In this document: in pieces, positions 57,613-64,000 of the stretch
Layout: each line of letters starts with the position of its first letter
Numbering within the stretch: the stretch's first letter is position 1
Assembly: GCA_016787565.1 (NCBI GenBank)
Contig: JAEUUG010000012.1
Span: 372,001 to 436,000 of the forward strand
Direction: 5' to 3'
Source: Cyclobacteriaceae bacterium
GTDB lineage: Bacteria > Bacteroidota > Bacteroidia > Cytophagales > Cyclobacteriaceae
DNA: 64,000 nucleotides
Program-made: the position numbers and the translations under genes
Notes under the pieces: model-generated
What the model saw: the letters and a program-made list of their open reading frames with translations, nothing else
Databases searched by the model: none
What the model was told of the DNA's origin: nothing

Positions 57613-57641
57613 AAAAAGGTGAGCACCAAACTCACCTTTTT
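57613..57641. terminator. Bidirectional terminator (barrel gene / HAD hydrolase)
   Basis: AAAAAGGTGAG (57613-57623) pairs perfectly with CTCACCTTTTT (57631-57641), with a 7-nt loop. The A-run and T-run at the two ends make it active on both strands, which suits the convergent genes on either side. Confidence 0.88.
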
Positions 57642-57652
57642 CTATAACCACA

Positions 57653-58432
57653 CTATCCGTTCCACCACGGTAATGGAAGCTGAATATCCTGAACAGAGTT
57701 AACAATAAGATCAGGTTTAAAAGCATACTTCTGTAATTCTTCCTTTTTGGTAATACCGCTTAATACCAAAATAGTTTTATACCCCATCTGCACACCGCCC
57801 TGAATATCGGTATCCATCGTATCCCCAATAACAGTAGTCTCGGCAGTTTCTAATCCGAGGTATTTTCGTGCTGCTCGCATCATCACTGGTCCGGGTTTAC
57901 CCACAACAAAAGCTTTCACGCCTGTTGCTTCTTCAATCATTGCTGCGGTGGCAGCAATGCCCAGATTATTCCATCCTTTTTTCTTTGGCGATGGATCACG
58001 GTTCGTGGCGATGAATTTGGCTCCGGCTAAAATCATATCCACGCCACGCTGCACCATCTCCAGTGTAAAGTTTCTTCCTTCACCCAGCACTACAAAATCA
58101 GGATCATTATCCACCAGGGTAATTCCGTTTTCGTGCAGACTGGTCAGTAAGCCGCCTTCGCCCAACACATAGGCTGTGCCATTAGGAATCTGGCTGGCGA
58201 GAAATTTTCCGGTAGCCATGGCGCTGGTGTAGATGTGTTTCTCCGTTACTTCGATTCCCAGCTTACGAAGTTTTCGAACCGCTTCTAACCGGGTGCGCTG
58301 GCTGTTGTTGGTCATAAAAGAAAATGGAATATTTTCTTTGAGCAATCGTGCAACAAACTCATCGGCTCCGGGGATCATGATATCACCACCGTATACCACA
58401 CCATCCATATCAATTAATAAACCTTGTGCCAT
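57653..58432 (-). CDS. HAD-IIA family hydrolase (NagD-like)
   Basis: A 259-residue phosphatase of the HAD superfamily IIA. Motif I is LIDMDGVVYGG (nucleophile Asp at the first D), motif II is FMTNNSQRT, motif III's lysine lies in VVGKPGPVMM and motif IV is VIGDTMDTDI. The size and cap type match NagD-like nucleotide or sugar-phosphate phosphatases. The natural substrate is unknown. Spacing to ilvA upstream is 153 bp, with no clear feature. Confidence 0.9.
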   Translation of the reverse strand: MAQGLLIDMDGVVYGGDIMIPGADEFVARLLKENIPFSFMTNNSQRTRLEAVRKLRKLGIEVTEKHIYTSAMATGKFLASQIPNGTAYVLGEGGLLTSLHENGITLVDNDPDFVVLGEGRNFTLEMVQRGVDMILAGAKFIATNRDPSPKKKGWNNLGIAATAAMIEEATGVKAFVVGKPGPVMMRAARKYLGLETAETTVIGDTMDTDIQGGVQMGYKTILVLSGITKKEELQKYAFKPDLIVNSVQDIQLPLPWWNG

Positions 58433-58585
58433 GGGAAAAGATTAGTAAAATTCTTCAGTCGAAGATAACCCATCAGAAGAAACTAATCATGAATAATCAC
58501 GAGAATTAATTGTGAATCATTCCTGCATCCGATTCCGGAAAAAGGGAAACATTGATTTCAGTGAAAAAAGCGTACGCAAGGAAGG

Positions 58586-59839
58586 CTAAACGAGGTACTC
58601 AAACAAGTTCTCGCTCTGATTAACCAGTGTATAATTCAACTTGAAACTATCCATGCGCTCAATCAGGGAAGTAAAATCTTCTTTTGACTTAACTTCAATA
58701 CCAATCAATGCCGGGCCGGTTTCCTTGTTATGCTTTTGTATAAACTCAAAACGCACGATGTCATCGTTGGGACCCAGAATGTGATTGACAAATTCCTTTA
58801 GCGCACCGGGACGTTGCGCAAAGCGTACAATGAAGTAATGTTTTAGTCCCTCGTATAGCAGCGATCGCTCTTTAATCTCCTGCATACGGTCGATGTCGTT
58901 ATTGCCACCGCTCAACACACAAACAACTTTTTTGCCTTTGATCTGATCGGCATACTGATCCAGTGCAGCAATCGAAAGTGCGCCAGCGGGCTCTGCAACA
59001 ATGGCATCTTCGTTGTATAACTGAAGAATGGTAGAACTCACTTTACCTTCTGGCACCAGCAACATCTCACTGAGGATATCCTTGCAAAGTTCAAATGTAA
59101 TGTCACCAACTTTTTTTACAGAAGCACCATCCACGAAACGCTGAATCGTATCCAATACCACAGGCTTGCCGGCTTTCAATGCCTCTTTCATTGACGGAGC
59201 GCCCAAGGGTTCTACACCAACAAACTTTGTTTGTGGTGAATAGATTCTGAAATATTGCCCGACACCAGCAGCTAATCCTCCTCCACCCACCGGAACAAAT
59301 ACATAATCAATATTTGAAAGCTCATCCAGGATTTCTTTTCCAACGGTTCCCTGGCCTTCAATTACTTTCAGGTGATCAAACGGTGGAATAAAAACCATAT
59401 CGTTGGCCGTTGTAAATTCCAGTGCATGCGCCTGACATTCGTCAAACGTATCACCGATCAATACAATCTCAATATTATCTCCACCAAACATCCTTACCTG
59501 ATTAATTTTCTGTTTGGGTGTAATGGCCGGCATGTAGATGACACCTTTAATGTTCAGGTACTTGCACGAGAACGCTACACCTTGTGCGTGGTTTCCTGCA
59601 CTCGCACAAACCACTCCGCGCTGGCGTTGCTCATCGCTCAGGCTTTGAATTAAATTATAGGCACCACGCAATTTGTACGACCGAACGAGCTGAAGATCTT
59701 CGCGCTTCAGGTAAATCTCCGCCTTGAATTTCTCCGAGAGTTTCCGATGGAATTGCAATGGCGTTTTTAACGCAACAGCTTTCAATGCATATGCGGCTGC
59801 ATTGACGTTCAGGTTATGGGTTTGAGTTACAGATTGCAT
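58586..59839 (-). CDS. ilvA: Threonine ammonia-lyase
   Basis: A 417-residue PLP-dependent enzyme that turns threonine into 2-oxobutanoate, the entry to isoleucine synthesis. The PLP lysine is in YLKREDLQLVRSYKLRGAYN, and VPVGGGGLAAGVG is the phosphate-binding glycine-rich loop. The C-terminal ~90 residues form a regulatory (ACT-like) domain (HYFIVRFAQRPGALKEFVNHIL), which fits feedback control by isoleucine or valine. The start MQSVTQTHNLN (59839) is used; an ATG at 59854 is also possible. It is the last gene of the ilv operon. Confidence 0.95.
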   Translation of the reverse strand: MQSVTQTHNLNVNAAAYALKAVALKTPLQFHRKLSEKFKAEIYLKREDLQLVRSYKLRGAYNLIQSLSDEQRQRGVVCASAGNHAQGVAFSCKYLNIKGVIYMPAITPKQKINQVRMFGGDNIEIVLIGDTFDECQAHALEFTTANDMVFIPPFDHLKVIEGQGTVGKEILDELSNIDYVFVPVGGGGLAAGVGQYFRIYSPQTKFVGVEPLGAPSMKEALKAGKPVVLDTIQRFVDGASVKKVGDITFELCKDILSEMLLVPEGKVSSTILQLYNEDAIVAEPAGALSIAALDQYADQIKGKKVVCVLSGGNNDIDRMQEIKERSLLYEGLKHYFIVRFAQRPGALKEFVNHILGPNDDIVRFEFIQKHNKETGPALIGIEVKSKEDFTSLIERMDSFKLNYTLVNQSENLFEYLV

Positions 59840-59856
59840 AGTGGTAACCCTCATCA

Positions 59857-59884
59857 AATCCCCCTTCCAAAGGGAAAGGGGATT
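59857..59884. other. Hairpin between ilvC and ilvA
   Basis: AATCCCC (59857-59863) pairs with GGGGATT (59878-59884), then TTCC pairs with GGAA around a 4-nt loop, with a single C-A mismatch between the two stems. No U-run follows on the minus strand. It could be a REP-like element or an RNA processing or stability hairpin between the two genes. Confidence 0.4.
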
Positions 59885-59898
59885 AAGGGCAGTTATTT

Positions 59899-60969
59899 TT
59901 AATTGATCATGCTGGCTTCAACAGCATTTTTTTCCGGACGAAGTGCGCGTACCGCAGCACCGGCTTGCCATAATTCGCTTTCGCGAACTTCTTTTAATTC
60001 CTCAGCAAGCTTCTCGCGATAGTCGGGCTTGCTACATGTTTCAATGGTACGTCTAGCTTCTTCGCCTGTCGCAACGCTCTTATACAATTCCTGAAATACC
60101 GGAAGTGTTGCCGCTTTGAATTTCTTTTTCCAGTCTAACGCTCCACGCTGTGCGGTTGTAGAGCAGTTTGCATACATCCAGTCCATTCCGTTTTCAGCCA
60201 CCAGCGGCATCAAACTTTGGGTCAACTCTTCTACCGTTTCATTGAATGCTTCAGAAGGTGAGTGACCATTGGCACGCAACACTTCGTATTGTGCTTCGAA
60301 GATTCCCGCGATAGCGCCCATGAGTGTGCCACGCTCGCCCGTTAAATCAGAGTATACTTCTTTCTTGAAATCTGTTTCGAATAAATAACCGGCACCAACA
60401 CCAATACCTAACGCAATGGCTTTTGTTTTTGCATTGCCGGTGGCATCCTGAAACACGGCATAGCTCGCGTTGATACCCTTTCCTTGCAGGAATAATCTGC
60501 GCACAGACGTACCCGATCCTTTTGGAGCAGCCAAAATTACATCGATATCCTTCGAAGGGATAATTCCGGTTTGCTCTTTGAACGTGATGCCAAATCCGTG
60601 AGAGAAATATAACGTCTTACCTGCTGTAAAGTACGGTTTGATGGTTGGCCACAAAGCAATCTGCCCGGCATCGGAAAGTAAAAACTGAATGATCGTTCCC
60701 TTCTTTACTGCTTCCTCAATTTCAAATAAAGTTTCGCCTGGAACCCAACCATGTTGCACGGCTTTATCCCAGGTTTTAGAACCTTTACGCTGCCCTACGA
60801 TGACATTGAATCCATTGTCGCGCAAGTTCAATGCTTGTGCCGGACCTTGTACACCATATCCGATAATTGCAATCGTTTCGTTCTTCATTACCTCCAATGC
60901 TTTTTCCATTGGAAATTCCTCCCGTGTCACCACATCCTCTATCGTTCCGCCAAAATTGATCTTTGCCAT
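59899..60969 (-). CDS. ilvC: Ketol-acid reductoisomerase
   Basis: A 356-residue NADPH-dependent enzyme that isomerises and reduces acetolactate or acetohydroxybutyrate, the second common step of valine and isoleucine synthesis. IAIIGYGVQGPAQALNLRDNG is the cofactor-binding loop, followed by FSHGFGITF and the metal-binding segment DLTGERGTLMGAIAGIFEAQYE. It lies between ilvN (48 bp upstream) and ilvA, within the ilv operon. Confidence 0.96.
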   Translation of the reverse strand: MAKINFGGTIEDVVTREEFPMEKALEVMKNETIAIIGYGVQGPAQALNLRDNGFNVIVGQRKGSKTWDKAVQHGWVPGETLFEIEEAVKKGTIIQFLLSDAGQIALWPTIKPYFTAGKTLYFSHGFGITFKEQTGIIPSKDIDVILAAPKGSGTSVRRLFLQGKGINASYAVFQDATGNAKTKAIALGIGVGAGYLFETDFKKEVYSDLTGERGTLMGAIAGIFEAQYEVLRANGHSPSEAFNETVEELTQSLMPLVAENGMDWMYANCSTTAQRGALDWKKKFKAATLPVFQELYKSVATGEEARRTIETCSKPDYREKLAEELKEVRESELWQAGAAVRALRPEKNAVEASMIN

Positions 60970-61017
60970 TGTATTTGTGTTTAAGTGTTAGTTTATTTAG
61001 TTGTTATGAATTGGTTT

Positions 61018-61338
61018 CTATTGAACAATGTGTTCGCTGTGTTTGGCACTCAGTTCGCAATAGAGATCGGTACCGGCATAGTACACCGCCATCTCCACTT
61101 CGATGAGCTTCTCCAACTGAAGTTTTACTTTCTCCATCATATCGGGTGTGGTATGCAGCAACAAAACCGCCACCCCTCTTCGGAAATCATCTTCATCTTC
61201 ATGCGCTACCAGTTTTTTTATTCTGACGCGCCTGCGGTTCAGTACATTAACAATCCGGTTCAACACCGAAAAGTTGTTGTCTGAATGTATCTCTAATGTG
61301 AAGTCCTGTTTCATTTCATTCTGCATTTTGTTCGTCAC
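61018..61338 (-). CDS. ilvN: Acetolactate synthase small (regulatory) subunit
   Basis: A 106-residue ACT-domain protein that controls acetolactate synthase by valine. LEIHSDNNFSVLNRIVNVLNRRRVRIKKL is the ACT beta-alpha-beta unit (shown here in part: SVLNRIVNVLNRRRVRI). It is shorter than the common ~160-residue IlvN, consistent with a single-ACT form like E. coli IlvM/IlvN. The gene overlaps ilvB by 4 bp, so the two are translationally coupled. Confidence 0.9.
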   Translation of the reverse strand: MTNKMQNEMKQDFTLEIHSDNNFSVLNRIVNVLNRRRVRIKKLVAHEDEDDFRRGVAVLLLHTTPDMMEKVKLQLEKLIEVEMAVYYAGTDLYCELSAKHSEHIVQ

Positions 61339-63092
61339 GATTTTTTTGGTGCTTCCAGCAACACCTCTGATACACCCGCACCGGCTGGCACCATCGGAAA
61401 TACGTTATCCTCCTTACCGACCACCACTTCCAGGAAATACGGAGTAGTAGCCTTCAACATTTCGGTTAATGCATCGTGCAAGTCATTGCGATCTTCAACT
61501 TTGCGAGCCGGTATGTTGTAGGCTTCTGCTATTTTGATAAAGTTTGGATTGACCATCTCTGTAAAGGAATAGCGCTTCTCATGAAAGAGTTGCTGCCATT
61601 GACGCACCATACCCAGAAAGTTGTTGTTCAGCACAATAATTTTTACAGCTATTTTGTACTGCATGATGGTGCCCAATTCCTGAATGGTCATCTGATATCC
61701 TCCGTCACCAATAACTGCTACTACATCCTTACCGGGTATGCCCATCTTGGCGCCCATGGCTGCCGGAAGAGCAAAGCCCATCGTACCCGCACCACCGGAG
61801 GTAACGTTTGTTCTAGGACTTTTATACTGATAATACCGTGACGTTGTCATTTGATGCTGACCTACATCCGTTACAACAATAGCTTCACCTTTGGTAAGAT
61901 CGGACAACCGGTTGATTACTTCACCCATACTGATTTGTCCGGAGGGATTAAATTCATGTTGAATAACTTTTTCGAATTCAACTTTATTCAAGGTGCGGAA
62001 GCTTTCAATCCACGTTGCATGCTGATTGGCATTACATTTCTTCAGGAGTGCTTGTAAAGCCTCTTTCGCATCGGCATTAACCGGTGCATCCGCTTTAATG
62101 ATTTTGCTGATCTCCGCTTTATCAATATCGATGTGCACGATTTTGGCTTGCTTCGCATACTTGCTGACATTACCGGTAACGCGATCATCGAAGCGCATAC
62201 CGATAGCAATCAGTACATCGCACTCATTGGTGTTGACATTCGGACCATAGTTGCCGTGCATACCCAGGTAGCCAACATAGTTGGGATGATCCGTGGGAAA
62301 ACCACCTAACCCCAATAGTGTACACGCTACCGGTATCCCTGTCTTTTCAGAAAATGCGATGAGCTCTTGCGTGGCTCTGGATAATAAAATACCCTGACCG
62401 GCAAGGATGTAAGGCCTTTTTGCACCATTGATTAAGCTGGCAGCCGCATCAACCTGGGTTTCCTGTAAAACAGGCTTTGGCCGATAGGTACGGATGTTAT
62501 CGCACTTCTGGTATTCAAACTCATTCGTCAATTCATTTTGCGCATTCTTCGTGATGTCAATCAACACAGGTCCATGACGTCCGCTCTTTGCGATATAGAA
62601 GGCCTGGGCAACAGCATGCGGAATGTCTTTCGCGGCTGTAACCTGAACATTCCACTTTGTTGCCGGAATGGTGGTGTTGATGACATCCGTTTCCTGAAAG
62701 GCATCTGTACCCAACAAGTGAGCAAACACCTGACCGGTAATACATACAATAGGTGTTGAATCAATGAGTGCATCAGCCAACCCTGTTACCAGATTGGTGG
62801 CGCCCGGTCCCGATGTAGCTAAGGCCACACCAACTTTTCCGGTAACCCGTGCATAACCTTGTGCAGCGTGTACAGCACCCTGTTCGTGGCGAACTAAAAT
62901 ATGATTTAATTTATCGGCATAATGATACAACGCATCATATACCGGCATAATGGCACCACCCGGATACCCGAACATCACATCAACACCTTCTGCCACAAGC
63001 GAAAGTAATAATGCTTCCGATCCGGTTATTTGTTTTCGAGGCTGTTTGTCAGTCTCCGCCTTTGGTTCAGTCTTCGTCAGTAACGCATCCAT
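61335..63092 (-). CDS. ilvB: Acetolactate synthase large (catalytic) subunit
   Basis: A 585-residue ThDP enzyme that condenses two pyruvates, or pyruvate with 2-oxobutanoate. The N-terminal [19 protein letters not shown] and [18 protein letters not shown] hold the catalytic glutamate (the HEQGA Glu). The ThDP motif is [20 protein letters not shown], with [12 protein letters not shown] after it. A C-terminal tail ends in LEAPKKS. It overlaps ilvD by 26 bp and ilvN by 4 bp. Confidence 0.97.
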   Translation of the reverse strand: MDALLTKTEPKAETDKQPRKQITGSEALLLSLVAEGVDVMFGYPGGAIMPVYDALYHYADKLNHILVRHEQGAVHAAQGYARVTGKVGVALATSGPGATNLVTGLADALIDSTPIVCITGQVFAHLLGTDAFQETDVINTTIPATKWNVQVTAAKDIPHAVAQAFYIAKSGRHGPVLIDITKNAQNELTNEFEYQKCDNIRTYRPKPVLQETQVDAAASLINGAKRPYILAGQGILLSRATQELIAFSEKTGIPVACTLLGLGGFPTDHPNYVGYLGMHGNYGPNVNTNECDVLIAIGMRFDDRVTGNVSKYAKQAKIVHIDIDKAEISKIIKADAPVNADAKEALQALLKKCNANQHATWIESFRTLNKVEFEKVIQHEFNPSGQISMGEVINRLSDLTKGEAIVVTDVGQHQMTTSRYYQYKSPRTNVTSGGAGTMGFALPAAMGAKMGIPGKDVVAVIGDGGYQMTIQELGTIMQYKIAVKIIVLNNNFLGMVRQWQQLFHEKRYSFTEMVNPNFIKIAEAYNIPARKVEDRNDLHDALTEMLKATTPYFLEVVVGKEDNVFPMVPAGAGVSEVLLEAPKKS

Positions 63093-64000
63093 CCGCAGCA
63101 GTTTTTACTTGTTTCGCATATTTTAACAATACACCATTCGTAGCGCGCAGGGCAGGTTGCTTCCACGCTGCTTTACGACTGGCCAGAGTCTGATCATCGA
63201 CCAGTAAATTGATCGTGTGACCCTGAACATCAATTTCAATCGTGTCATTATCCTCTACTAATCCGATGAGCCCGCCTTCATAGGCTTCCGGAGTAATGTG
63301 ACCAATTACAAATCCGTGCGATCCTCCAGAAAATCTTCCATCGGTAATCAAGGCAACACTTTTACCCAGACCCACTCCCATAATGGCCGATGTTGGTTTC
63401 AGCATCTCCGGCATACCGGGGGCTCCTTTGGGGCCGACATAGCGGATCACCACCACATCACCAGGTTTTACTTTTCCATTTTGAATACCAGCGACCAATT
63501 CAAATTCACCGTTGAAAACACGAGCCGGACCTTTAAACTTTTCTCCTTCCTTTCCGGTGATTTTGGCAACCGATCCCTTTGCTGCCAGATTACCATAAAG
63601 TATCTGTAAATGGCCTGTTGCTTTTATTGGTCTTTCAAAAGGAAGAATAACATCCTGTTTACTGAAGTCGAGCGGAGCAATGTCTTTCAGGTTTTCGCGA
63701 ATCGTTTTTCCGGTAACGGTGATGCAATCTCCGTGTAAAAATCCTTTCTCCAGTAAGTATTTCATTACGGCCGGAACACCACCAATTTTATGAAGGTCTT
63801 CCATTAAATATTTTCCACTCGGCTTTAGGTCTGCTATCAACGGAGTTTTATCAGATATCCTTTGAAAATCTTCCTGTGTCAGGCTAACGCCAACCGATTT
63901 GGCCATAGCAATCAAATGCAGAACAGCATTGGTTGATCCACCCAAAACCATAACGATGGTAATGGCATTCTCAAATGCTTCGCGTGTCATGATGTCACGC
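63067..64000 (-). CDS. ilvD: Dihydroxy-acid dehydratase (3' part, cut by window edge)
   Basis: The C-terminal ~310 residues of IlvD, which dehydrates 2,3-dihydroxy-3-methylbutanoate or the isoleucine analogue to the 2-oxo acid. Visible family segments are [32 protein letters not shown] (split: [18 protein letters not shown]), [36 protein letters not shown] and [12 protein letters not shown] at the end. The rest, including most of the iron-sulfur cluster part, lies beyond base 64000. It is the first gene seen of the ilvD-B-N-C-A operon; any regulatory leader is outside this window. Confidence 0.96.
   Translation of the reverse strand, partial: RDIMTREAFENAITIVMVLGGSTNAVLHLIAMAKSVGVSLTQEDFQRISDKTPLIADLKPSGKYLMEDLHKIGGVPAVMKYLLEKGFLHGDCITVTGKTIRENLKDIAPLDFSKQDVILPFERPIKATGHLQILYGNLAAKGSVAKITGKEGEKFKGPARVFNGEFELVAGIQNGKVKPGDVVVIRYVGPKGAPGMPEMLKPTSAIMGVGLGKSVALITDGRFSGGSHGFVIGHITPEAYEGGLIGLVEDNDTIEIDVQGHTINLLVDDQTLASRKAAWKQPALRATNGVLLKYAKQVKTAADGCVTDED

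Noticed and set aside
58563..58578. GCGTACGC palindrome followed by T-run after ilvA as a terminator
   Set aside because: An 8-bp palindrome leaves no loop and cannot form a proper hairpin; the T-run alone is weak evidence.

Overview
This window is a chromosomal segment of a Bacteroidota bacterium, most likely of the order Cytophagales (lineage inferred, not tested). Several things point there. There is a type IX secretion sorting domain. Several promoters fit the Bacteroidota pattern (TTTG, 18-20 bp, TAnnTTTG). Shine-Dalgarno sites are mostly absent. There is also a DUF2723/GT117 protein and an NqrF. I see no rRNA, CRISPR array, insertion sequence or phage.

Region 1 (1-11.5 kb, minus strand) is the transcription/translation locus. 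Read in the direction of transcription it is tRNA-Tyr, tRNA-Gly, tRNA-Thr, tuf, tRNA-Trp, secE, nusG, rplK, rplA, rplJ, rplL, rpoB, rpoC (rpoC runs off the left edge). The tRNA part carries two degenerate tRNA copies, each with a similar near-palindrome. Region 2 (11.5-22.1 kb) is housekeeping: a DUF721 (DciA-like) gene overlapping recF, pdhA, a TPR membrane protein, ribH, icd, panB, a PyrR-like phosphoribosyltransferase and an Lrp/AsnC regulator. At about 16.9 kb two truncated genes are joined: a TPR sensor that ends just after its membrane helix, and a T9SS-sorted repeat protein that has no signal peptide.

Region 3 (22.2-43.5 kb) is a surface-polysaccharide locus of the ABC-export type. It has a Wzm-like permease, a Wzt-like ATPase with a C-terminal domain, a hexapeptide acyltransferase, two FkbM methyltransferases and a third methyltransferase. 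It also has many GT2/GT4 glycosyltransferases, a GT61 enzyme, an NAD-dependent epimerase and an asparagine synthase-type amidotransferase. Many of these genes overlap or abut. A zeta-toxin-like kinase and an overlapping 55-codon ORF sit between wzm and wzt. Membrane and TPR proteins follow on the right.

Region 4 (43.5-58.4 kb) holds a GT117-type membrane protein, a small lipoprotein, lpdA, fabG, a DinB protein and a methionine operon (metY-metX-hom), then nqrF and an outer-membrane beta-barrel protein. The methionine operon has the most striking regulatory region of the window. A consensus promoter with a palindrome on its -33 box is followed by a SAM-I riboswitch and then a 43-codon leader ORF whose last 16 codons include 10 cysteine codons; metY comes next. 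This reads as combined control by methionine/SAM and by cysteine supply.

Region 5 (58.5-64 kb, minus strand) is the branched-chain amino acid operon ilvD-ilvB-ilvN-ilvC-ilvA, with ilvD cut by the right edge.
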